A DNA stretch of 64,000 nt, from assembly GCA_018993265.1 (NCBI GenBank), contig JAGKSW010000109.1, forward strand, positions 1-64,000, written 5' to 3'. The first letter of the stretch is position 1; every line of letters starts with the position of its first letter. Under the pieces are notes generated by a model that was not told where the DNA came from, did not search any database, and saw nothing but the letters and a program-made list of their open reading frames with translations. Below are positions 7,002 to 13,930 of the stretch, piece by piece. The stretch comes from Nostoc sp. TH1S01 (GTDB lineage: Bacteria; Cyanobacteriota; Cyanobacteriia; Cyanobacteriales; Nostocaceae). The position numbers and the translations under genes are program-made.

Positions 7002-9071
7002 TTAGCCCAACAAAAGGCTACATAGTTCATCGATTTGTTGACTTTTGTTAGATATTAATCGATGGGCTATAGCTTGTAGCTGACGAGTATTTTGAAGTTT
7101 GGTATTATCTATCTCTTCTAGTTCGCTATCTAACAATGTTTGAAAGCGATAATAAAAACTTTTAGCTTCTCCATCGCTAGGTTCAAACAACTGTTCTAAT
7201 TGTCCAGATACCACTTCACTACCACCGTCAAACACAATATTCAAAAGCGGCCTTCCCCATTGCAAGAGTCCCCAATTTTTAACTTCTTTGTAAGGGTAGG
7301 CACTCGTCAATGAACCAGTACCTAAAGAAACTACTAAAATATCTTCTGTATTGAGGACTTGTTTTTCTTTTCTTTTACTATTAGTTTGTGCTTCCAAAAT
7401 GGCTAAATGGGCTGGATTATTACCAAAAACTCCACCATCGATTAAAGTATAAGCAATGCCGCTATTGTGAGGATCTACAATCCGATGAGGAGCAAAATAA
7501 GTCGGAGTGGCAGTAGTTGCCAATGCAGCATCTAGGAGCGAAAAACCTTTAGATAACTTGCGAACGCTTTTAGATGTTACCTCTTCTTTGTCTAGTATGT
7601 TTGTAAAAAATATTGGTATTCGCTGCTCGATATCGTAACTAGTTACAAAAACTTCTTTAAGATTACTTTCTAAAAAAGCGTTGCCAAAATATTGAGTTAA
7701 AATTTCTTTTTTGCTATCAGAAGGATATTTTGGTTGGAGAAATATGTCCTCTATTGGGCCAAATATTCTTTCAAAAAATGGCTCGTAAAAGATTTCCACT
7801 CCATACTCAAGAAATAGTTGTACAAGATCCTCAGCAGTGTACTGGGCTAACGACAAGTTCTCAGATAGCTCTGAACTTAATCGCGGTTTAGTAAGTCCTA
7901 GTGCTAAAATTCCGCCACTGGAAGTGCCAGCAATTAAATCAAACAAACTAAATATAGGCTTTTGTGTCCGCCTTTCAATTTCTGCTAGGAGAAATGCTGG
8001 AATAATGCCTCGAATACCGCCTCCATCAATGGCAAGTATTTTATATTTGGGACGGGCTTTTGTATTCATAGTTTCTGGCGATTCCTCCTGAGTTAATGTT
8101 TGTGTTTGTTCGATATTTTCAGGATCTGCGGTTTGGTCTGTTTTAGTTTCCTCTTCATCTGACTGAAGAGTTATCAAGGTTGGGATAATCTCGGATTCTT
8201 CGCTGTTGGTTTCTGTTGGTTGATTTTCGTCGTTGCTAACTAAGGGTACTGTTGCTGCTAATAAATCTGTGGTTATTGTTGAGACATTTTCTTCAGGAAT
8301 AATTGCTGTCTCAATTTGAATATCTTCTTGATTAGATGATTCTGCTGCAAATGGAACTGGATTTGATGATTGTGTTGCAAATGGAATTTCTGCTAAATCC
8401 CAACTAGGATTTCCACGAAAATTACCTTGATAAGACTTTCCTGCTTTGTTGGTGACAGTTGTTCCTTCGCCGTCATCTAATTTCCAATAGGCTACTAAAC
8501 CTTCTTCATCGCCAACTATTAGTCCACAACGATGAAGCTGAATTTGTTCAGGAGTACAAGGATAATTCCAAATGCTAATGTTTGCTAATTGCCCATTGAA
8601 ATAAATTTGTTTGTGTAAAGTTGCCCCTAGAGTTATGGAACTTGTTGCTTTATTTAAAGATGTGCCTCTGAGAGAATCGTTATATTTATTATCATCCAGA
8701 TATACAGTTACTTGACCATTATTAAAAATAATGGCAAAAAAGTGCCATTGTCCTATACTTAATTCTCCTTGACCAAAAGTTTTGATCCCTTTACTAACAG
8801 TTTCATCAATAAAAACATCTAAGCTTCCAGTTTCACTGATGCCGAACTCAAAATTATCGCTGTATCGCTCTGACGAACGGGCAAAGAATACATTGCGTGT
8901 TCCGTAGCTAGTGGATTTATTTGTTAGTTGGTAAGGTTTTATCCATCCTGAAACTGTAAAGGCTGCACTCCCTTGGGCAAAAACACCGTCAATATCTTTT
9001 CTGCCAAAATCTATATAATCATCTACTCCATTAAATGTCAAAACTGTTCGTGTATTTATTAAGTCTGTCAT
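7002..9071 (-). CDS. LamG-like domain fused to patatin-type phospholipase
   Basis: 689 residues. Residues about 5-225 form a concanavalin/LamG-type beta-sandwich (LTFNGVDDYIDFG, FTVSGWIKP, GQWHFFAIIF, GLVAYWKLDDGEGT), a fold used for carbohydrate or surface binding. A low-complexity Glu/Thr/Ser linker spans about 225-340. The patatin domain follows with the oxyanion motif DGGGIRG (about 349), nucleophile motif GTSSGG (about 382) and the Asp of the dyad in DGGVFGNNPA (about 547). All catalytic elements are present, so acyl-hydrolase activity on membrane lipids is likely. No signal peptide is visible, so the protein is probably cytosolic. No CD-NTase or other known activator gene lies beside it. 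The fusion suggests lipid hydrolysis triggered by, or directed to, a surface ligand. Confidence 0.85.
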   Translation of the reverse strand: MTDLINTRTVLTFNGVDDYIDFGRKDIDGVFAQGSAAFTVSGWIKPYQLTNKSTSYGTRNVFFARSSERYSDNFEFGISETGSLDVFIDETVSKGIKTFGQGELSIGQWHFFAIIFNNGQVTVYLDDNKYNDSLRGTSLNKATSSITLGATLHKQIYFNGQLANISIWNYPCTPEQIQLHRCGLIVGDEEGLVAYWKLDDGEGTTVTNKAGKSYQGNFRGNPSWDLAEIPFATQSSNPVPFAAESSNQEDIQIETAIIPEENVSTITTDLLAATVPLVSNDENQPTETNSEESEIIPTLITLQSDEEETKTDQTADPENIEQTQTLTQEESPETMNTKARPKYKILAIDGGGIRGIIPAFLLAEIERRTQKPIFSLFDLIAGTSSGGILALGLTKPRLSSELSENLSLAQYTAEDLVQLFLEYGVEIFYEPFFERIFGPIEDIFLQPKYPSDSKKEILTQYFGNAFLESNLKEVFVTSYDIEQRIPIFFTNILDKEEVTSKSVRKLSKGFSLLDAALATTATPTYFAPHRIVDPHNSGIAYTLIDGGVFGNNPAHLAILEAQTNSKRKEKQVLNTEDILVVSLGTGSLTSAYPYKEVKNWGLLQWGRPLLNIVFDGGSEVVSGQLEQLFEPSDGEAKSFYYRFQTLLDSELEEIDNTKLQNTRQLQAIAHRLISNKSQQIDELCSLLLG

Positions 9072-9204
9072 AAGGATTTCATCTCCAAATATAAATAGTT
9101 AGTAATTTCAAATAAAGAATTTAATATCAATAAACTTAATAGAAAAAACTTAGTGGTAACTTTCAAACCCTAGGAGATTTAAGTGCGATAGCATCTATTT
9201 TCAT

Positions 9205-10221
9205 CTACAGAACGCTACTAAAAAAGGGTTTTTCAATTGAGTACCTAATTTTTTTAGTCAGTAATACTTCTGCGATCGCCTGCGAAATTGGGTAGTATGG
9301 AGAATATATCTCCATCCAAAAAAATTCCCCAACTGGATTAACTTCGAGGAATACGTGCTGACCATCGGGTGTGACAATAATATCAATTGCTCCATAGTTT
9401 AAACCAAACTCAGCCATTAGTTTCAGCAGCTTTTTCTCAATATCTTCTGGCAAGTTGTATGGTTGCCAATTTTTAACTAAGGCTCTGCCCTCTTTGCGCC
9501 AGTCGTAAGTAGATCCCTCTAAGCTTTGTGAGTCTACTGCGGCAGTATATAGCTGGTGTCCGACGATAGTTGTCCTCAACTCTAGGGCTTTGGGTACGTT
9601 TTCTTGAAATGTCATCGGACAAAAATGCAGCCCTTCCATATTATCCAGATCATCAGATGTAACTGGATTGGTAAACACTACGTTTTCTCGCCCCTGCTCA
9701 TCATAAATAGCAAAGGAAGAAAGCATCTTGGTGATTATCCCTTGCGGACACTCTTGAGCAAATTGCTTGACTGCTTCGGGATTGTTGGAAGTAAGGGTAC
9801 GTGGTGTTAAAAGTCCAACTTCTTTGGCAATTTTTAACTGTAGTTGTTTATTATTCGCCCGATCCACATTTGACATTTTATCAAAGTGGAATCCTGGAAG
9901 GCTGGCAATCATACCTCTGACAGTGGCGCGACATTCATTAATTGAGGCATCTCTATATTGCTTGGCCATTGAGTCGGGAATTTTTTGTCCGTAGCGCATC
10001 CGCCGATACCAAACTGAGGAAACCTCACTCAAATCGAGCTTTTGTTCGCCATCAGTAATAATTACCCGTTCTGTATCACCAGAGTAAATATCTAGCTTGA
10101 CTTCGATGGGATATCTATCTGTATCAAACCGAAAGGCTTTTTCTCCTCTAGCCTCAATTTCTTTGATGACTAGAGGAATGCTTTCGTTGTCTTTGCTAAA
10201 AGTAACTATTAATACGGTCAT
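9205..10221 (-). CDS. mdnC: Microviridin ester-forming ATP-grasp ligase (MdnC/MvdD type)
   Basis: About 338 residues, starting at the ATG at 10221 (MTVLIVTFSKDNESIPLVIK), which agrees with family N-termini. The upstream in-frame extension is not family-like. The pre-ATP-grasp domain (VWYRRMRYG) is followed by the ATP-grasp fold with EVNPVGEFFWMEIY carrying the conserved Glu/Asn magnesium ligands. In characterised microviridin pathways this enzyme makes the two omega-ester bonds of the core peptide, using ATP and the PFFARFL leader helix for recognition. It is downstream of mdnA and mdnB, 29 bp after the mdnB stop. Length and motifs appear intact. Confidence 0.9.
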   Translation of the reverse strand: MTVLIVTFSKDNESIPLVIKEIEARGEKAFRFDTDRYPIEVKLDIYSGDTERVIITDGEQKLDLSEVSSVWYRRMRYGQKIPDSMAKQYRDASINECRATVRGMIASLPGFHFDKMSNVDRANNKQLQLKIAKEVGLLTPRTLTSNNPEAVKQFAQECPQGIITKMLSSFAIYDEQGRENVVFTNPVTSDDLDNMEGLHFCPMTFQENVPKALELRTTIVGHQLYTAAVDSQSLEGSTYDWRKEGRALVKNWQPYNLPEDIEKKLLKLMAEFGLNYGAIDIIVTPDGQHVFLEVNPVGEFFWMEIYSPYYPISQAIAEVLLTKKIRYSIEKPFFSSVL

Positions 10222-10250
10222 AAAAAGTGTGAAGTATGAAGTCTGAATAT

Positions 10251-11147
10251 TTAATTCTTTGTTTGAAGTAGGGCATCTGCGATCGCATTTGCAATGGGCA
10301 AGTCCAAATCCTTCTCTAGCATTCCCCACTCTCCTACGGGGTTGACTTCCAAAAACACATACTCGCCTGATGGCGTGAGGATAAAATCTAAAGAACCAAA
10401 CAAAAGTCCAAACTTGCCCATAAAGGCTTTGAGGCGATGAACTACTTCTTCAGGAAGCTCGTTATGTTGCCATGCGCCAACCTCAACACCTGGTTTACGC
10501 CAATCAACTTTGGCTGCTGCATACACATCTGCATTTAGCGCCCCGACAAATACATTACCATTTACATACACAACCCGTAATTCTTGTTGCTTAGGGATTT
10601 GCTCTTGAAAAACCATTGGACAATAGCGCAGTGACTCGGCATCTTGTAAGTCTTCTTCTTTGACGATGCTGGTATACAGAAAAAATGAGGAGTTAGCTTC
10701 CATACTGCGGGAAAGAGGAGTTAAAAGCTTGCTCACCATTTTGCTATTGACTTGTCTAAAAAACTCTCTTGCTGCTTCGGCTTTATTGGTGACAAGAGTT
10801 TTGGGAATTACAAAACCTACTTCAGATGCAATCCGTAGTTGACGCAGCTTGTTACTTGCATAATCTATCCGCTCTAGATCATCTATCCACTTAGCTTCCT
10901 TGAGGCTATCCCAAAAGCCAGCTAAAGTTGCGCTTGATTCTCTAATGCAAGCATCTCGAAACTTTGGTGCTAATTCTTGACTAAATTCTGATTCCCAAAT
11001 ACGACGCATCCAGACAGCTTGCACCTGCTGGGTGCTGATAGAGTGATTGTTATATTCTATAGTGTGGTAGCTTATTGAAGAAGTCAGGGATATAAGAGAA
11101 GCGATCGCACCCATGTTATGGATAAGATAATATGAAAGCGATCGCAT
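10251..11147 (-). CDS. mdnB: Microviridin amide-forming ATP-grasp ligase (MdnB/MvdC type), N-terminally shortened
   Basis: 298 residues by the longest reading. From STQQVQAVWMRRIW onward it follows the MdnB family through VFLEVNPVGEWGMLEKDL, so the ATP-binding and catalytic parts look intact. Family members are usually about 325 residues and begin with a beta-strand pre-domain of roughly 60 residues. Here the first ~45 residues (MRSLSYYLIHNMGAIASLISL...) do not resemble it, and no family-like N-terminus can be read upstream in any frame. Two GCGATCGC sites 45 bp apart lie in this segment. In known pathways MdnB closes the Lys amide after MdnC has formed the esters. The loss may impair leader binding or folding, so function is uncertain. 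Confidence 0.8.
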   Translation of the reverse strand: MRSLSYYLIHNMGAIASLISLTSSISYHTIEYNNHSISTQQVQAVWMRRIWESEFSQELAPKFRDACIRESSATLAGFWDSLKEAKWIDDLERIDYASNKLRQLRIASEVGFVIPKTLVTNKAEAAREFFRQVNSKMVSKLLTPLSRSMEANSSFFLYTSIVKEEDLQDAESLRYCPMVFQEQIPKQQELRVVYVNGNVFVGALNADVYAAAKVDWRKPGVEVGAWQHNELPEEVVHRLKAFMGKFGLLFGSLDFILTPSGEYVFLEVNPVGEWGMLEKDLDLPIANAIADALLQTKN

Positions 11148-11173
11148 TTACAAGAAAATACTGATAAAGTCAA

Positions 11174-11209
11174 TTACAAGGTATCTTCCAAATCGGAAAG
11201 GTACTTTCA
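11174..11209 (-). pseudogene. Decayed second microviridin core repeat
   Basis: Just downstream of mdnA, on the same strand but in another frame, codons read stop-KYLSDLEDTL-stop. This aligns with the core KFPSDLEDK of mdnA, with about 20 of 27 bases identical. It has the Lys, Ser, Asp and Glu/Asp ring positions in the right order. A TGA stands where the residue before Lys should be, and there is no leader. It looks like the remains of a tandem core or of a second precursor gene. Confidence 0.6.
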
Positions 11210-11225
11210 GATGCAGACGACTACA

Positions 11226-11360
11226 TTATTTGTCTTCCAAATCTGAAGGAAACTTGTAAGTCCAAGGAACATCTGTCCCTTCAGTAGTTTGCTCTTCCAA
11301 AAAACGCGCAAAAAATGGCACCGCTACGACATCCTCTGTTTTAGCTGTGTTTTTAGACAT
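11226..11360 (-). CDS. mdnA: Microviridin (graspetide) precursor peptide
   Basis: A 44-residue peptide. The ATG at 11360 has an AAGGA ribosome site 8 nt upstream, and the longer in-frame reading has none. The leader contains PFFARFLEEQ, the helix that microviridin ATP-grasp ligases recognise. The core is TYKFPSDLEDK, matching the family signature T-x-K-[YF]-P-S-D-x-[ED]-[ED]. By analogy with microviridins, Thr would ester to Asp of SD, Ser to the following Glu, and Lys would form an amide with the last acidic residue. That residue is Asp here, whereas many microviridins have Glu. The mature peptides are typically serine-protease inhibitors. mdnB and mdnC follow on the same strand. No GNAT acetyltransferase (mdnD) gene is seen. 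Confidence 0.92.
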   Translation of the reverse strand: MSKNTAKTEDVVAVPFFARFLEEQTTEGTDVPWTYKFPSDLEDK

Positions 11361-11431
11361 AGAGTTTTCCTTAAAGGAAATTATTTTTGCAACTACAGAT
11401 ATATCAGGAATTAAATATATGTTCAATGTCC

Positions 11432-11492
11432 GTTAAGACAGTTAAGAATTAACTTATTTGAGAAAGTTAAGAAAGTTAAGAAAGTTAAGCGA
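11432..11492 (-). promoter_or_regulatory. CTTAAC 9-bp direct-repeat operator of mdnA
   Basis: On the plus strand the hexamer GTTAAG (minus strand CTTAAC) begins at 11432, 11441, 11466, 11475 and 11484. This gives a promoter-proximal pair with 9-bp spacing, a 25-bp step, then a three-unit array with 9-bp spacing. The proximal pair reads CTTAACTGTCTTAAC on the coding strand. It is followed about 12 bp downstream by a TATATT that could serve as a -10 box, so the pair may replace a -35 element. The start codon is 71 bp from the pair. The same layout occurs before the NRPS operon. The rest of 11361-11835 holds a hairpin and a transposon-end-like sequence, but no gene. Confidence 0.7.
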
Positions 11493-11587
11493 TAGTCAAG
11501 CAAAATCATTTAATAATGATTAATATTAAATAATCAATCTCAAACTATAGAAATCATATTTGATTTAGTAAAAAAATATCATTAACG

Positions 11588-11611
11588 CGGCATTACAAAC
11601 TTGTGATGCCG
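11588..11611 (-). terminator. Hairpin downstream of the exporter gene, possible terminator
   Basis: The sequence CGGCATTACAA / TTGTGATGCCG forms an 11-bp stem with one mismatch and a 2-nt loop. On the minus strand it is followed about 13 nt later by a run of seven T. It lies about 225 bp beyond the exporter stop and before the mdnA operator, so it could separate the exporter transcript from the mdn transcript. Confidence 0.4.
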
Positions 11612-11686
11612 TACTTTCGCTGCTAACACAACGGCAATAAAGCGGGAGGAACATCCACACTACTTTTGCCTTCGCTACGTCTATTA

Positions 11687-11708
11687 CAGAAATCAAATAT
11701 TAGTCCTA
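11687..11708. repeat. Solo IS630-type terminal repeat
   Basis: Twenty-two bases beginning CAGAAATCAAATAT and ending TAGTCCTA match the right terminal repeat of the IS630 element at 45311-46467 in 20 of 22 positions. No transposase is nearby, so it is a remnant end or part of a related MITE. Confidence 0.5.
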
Positions 11709-11835
11709 TCTAACAATTTTATTTGATTTTTCATGAACAACAAGATTCTCAACTTTGTATAAAAATCGAGAATTTGAGCAAGCAAAATTTTTACTAACAA
11801 AATAGAAAACTATACTTTCATAGGTGATAATTTTG

Positions 11836-13827
11836 CTAAACTCTTAACCATTTCAACACACTAGGGTTTTTGTTATAGCGGTATGTCAAGCCGTCCTTAG
11901 TAGTGACAGAATCTCCTTTGCTTGCCTTACTTCTAATAGTGCTAATAGAATAGTTGGTTAATTCACTTATTTCCTTATGAGAAAACCCTTCACTTGTGAT
12001 TGTTTCTGTCAATATTTGTGATTGAGTTTGCAACTTATTATTGAGCGGATTTTGAGTATTGATTAATTTTTGATTTCGATAATCTTGGATTGTCAAAAGT
12101 TGCCAACTGGAATCTTGTGAAAGTTCTAAAACCCATTGATGGTAATCAAATAGACTTTCTCTATGCCCAACACTAATAAATGTTGTTTTCGTTGATTGTA
12201 ACTGTTGATATAAACTTCCTTCATTTTTCAAATCCAAGGCGCTTGTTGCCTCATCTAATATTGTGAACCTGGGATGAGTAACTAATAACCGTGCAAAAGC
12301 AAGGCGTTGTTGTTCTCCCAATGACAATATATTCTCCCAAGGAACTTCTGTATCAAAACCTTCAATGCGACTGAGCAAGTTTTGTAGATTAACCTGTTGC
12401 AAAATTTCTTTAAGTTGTGCGTCAGTCATCTGATGATTTGTCTTAGGATAAAGCAACTGTTCGCGCAAAGTTCCTAAGATGATGTAAGGACGTTGGGGTA
12501 AAAACAATACTTCTTCTAAAGGAGGACGCACTAAACGACCAGTTCCCGCGTTCCACAAACCGGCGATTGCTCTCAACAAGGAACTCTTACCTCGACCACT
12601 AGGCCCTACAATTAATAAACCTTCACCTGGCTGAACAGCGAGTGACAGGTTTTCGACAATTACCTGCTCATAGTTAGGTGTTTGTAAAGTGACCTGCTCA
12701 AAAGCAAGATGGTTTTCTTCTATTGTCTTAATTGTACTGGCATTTTCTGGTTGTTTAGTTACTTCTTGTAGCGCATCTGAAAAATCAGATAAACGTTTGA
12801 CGTAACTAGAAAAACGCCCGGAAGTGCCAAATTCATTAATCAATTCTGCCAAAGCATTAGCAAATAAGCTACAAGCTAAAGAAGCTTGGCTAATTTCGCC
12901 GAACCCCATTTCACCTCTAATGTCTAAAGGCCCAAATATGATAATGGGAAATATTTGGATTACAGCCTGATATCCTCTATTAAAAATATCTTTATTTCTT
13001 TCCCAGGTTACCTTACGTTTGGCAATTTTTATTAAATTATTAAAGCGGCGTTGAATGATATTTAATTCTTGGTGTTCACCTTGAAAGAAAGCTACTGATT
13101 CAGCATGAGTGCGAACATGAGTCAGTGCATAACTGTAGTCAGCTTTCAATTCAAGTTCTTCTTGATTAATTTTATTAAATTCTTGAGTTATGTAAACTGC
13201 AATCAAATTTCCTATTACTGTATAAGCAACTAAAATAATTGCTACTTGCTGAGAAATTGACCAAAGAATTATCAAAAATGCTGTCATTTCTAGTACTTTC
13301 TCTAATAAAGTAGCTGAAAAGTTGAGAGCACTGTTAGCAATAGGTTCGATTTCTTGAGACAACCGTTGATCTGGATTATCTATATCAGATGTAAAGTTAA
13401 TTTTATAATAAGCTCGGTTGCTGAAATATTTTGATAATACGTAATTATTTAGCCATTGATACCAATCTAAAGCAATTTGTTTTCTGACAAATTTAGTAAA
13501 TCCTACCAAGAACGTTACTAAAACAAGGGCTATACCGTAAATCCATAATGTATTAAAAAATTTAGTAAAATCCTTTTCTTTAGTGATGATATCGATTAAA
13601 TTACGGCTAATAAAACTATTAAAAACAGTTAGACCTACGAGAGTGACGATTAATAAGATTAGGAGAATGAGCATTCCCCATGCTTTAATCACTTCTGCAA
13701 ATGCTCTTTCTCCTGGTTTTGTTGGATACCAGTAAGCTCCTGCGATCGCTTTTACATCGTCCCAAAATTGAATAAAAGCTGATATAGCATTTGTTTGTGG
13801 TTGATTTTGAACAACTTGAGTGGGCAT
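11836..13827 (-). CDS. ABC exporter of the SbmA/BacA-like COG4178 family
   Basis: 663 residues. Residues about 1-330 carry the membrane region (hydrophobic segments at about 50-70, 88-110, 170-220 and later). Residues about 370-570 form the ATPase with Walker A GPSGRGKSS, LFLPQRPYI, the signature LSLGEQQRLAFAR, Walker B FTILDEATSALD and the switch His in SVGHRESL. This fused permease-ATPase acts as a homodimer in the inner membrane. An unusual C-terminal tail after about residue 590 reads like a small helix-turn-helix (HKEISELTNYSISTIRSKAS). It lies between the NRPS operon (103 bp downstream of its end) and the mdn genes, all on one strand, so it could export either product. A broken paralogue lies at 4432-5921. 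Confidence 0.85.
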   Translation of the reverse strand: MPTQVVQNQPQTNAISAFIQFWDDVKAIAGAYWYPTKPGERAFAEVIKAWGMLILLILLIVTLVGLTVFNSFISRNLIDIITKEKDFTKFFNTLWIYGIALVLVTFLVGFTKFVRKQIALDWYQWLNNYVLSKYFSNRAYYKINFTSDIDNPDQRLSQEIEPIANSALNFSATLLEKVLEMTAFLIILWSISQQVAIILVAYTVIGNLIAVYITQEFNKINQEELELKADYSYALTHVRTHAESVAFFQGEHQELNIIQRRFNNLIKIAKRKVTWERNKDIFNRGYQAVIQIFPIIIFGPLDIRGEMGFGEISQASLACSLFANALAELINEFGTSGRFSSYVKRLSDFSDALQEVTKQPENASTIKTIEENHLAFEQVTLQTPNYEQVIVENLSLAVQPGEGLLIVGPSGRGKSSLLRAIAGLWNAGTGRLVRPPLEEVLFLPQRPYIILGTLREQLLYPKTNHQMTDAQLKEILQQVNLQNLLSRIEGFDTEVPWENILSLGEQQRLAFARLLVTHPRFTILDEATSALDLKNEGSLYQQLQSTKTTFISVGHRESLFDYHQWVLELSQDSSWQLLTIQDYRNQKLINTQNPLNNKLQTQSQILTETITSEGFSHKEISELTNYSISTIRSKASKGDSVTTKDGLTYRYNKNPSVLKWLRV

Positions 13828-13869
13828 ATTTTAAAATACAAAATGAAATCTTTGTGGCGCTAAATAATG

Positions 13870-13913
13870 AGTACTGAGTGCTGAGTCAAAAACTTCACTC
13901 AGAACTCGGTACT
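13870..13913. repeat. Imperfect hairpin between NRPS and exporter genes
   Basis: Arms of 17 bases (AGTACTGAGTGCTGAGT at 13870-13886 and its near complement at 13897-13913) with a 10-nt loop. There is no T-run, so it is not a typical terminator. Variants of the GAGTGCTGAGT repeat are widespread between Nostoc genes. It could still modulate read-through from the NRPS operon into the exporter. Confidence 0.55.
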
Positions 13914-13930
13914 AGAAAGCATATTTGCAC

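Noticed and set aside
7002-9071. Patatin gene as the effector of a CBASS defence system
   Set aside because: No CD-NTase or other CBASS gene is beside it, and the N-terminal LamG domain is not typical of the CapV effectors.
11432-11492. CTTAAC repeats as a standard SphR Pho box
   Set aside because: The half-site is similar, but the period is 9 bp and not 11, and the third and following bases differ from CTTAACCT. The controlled genes are not phosphate genes. A relative of that regulator class remains possible.
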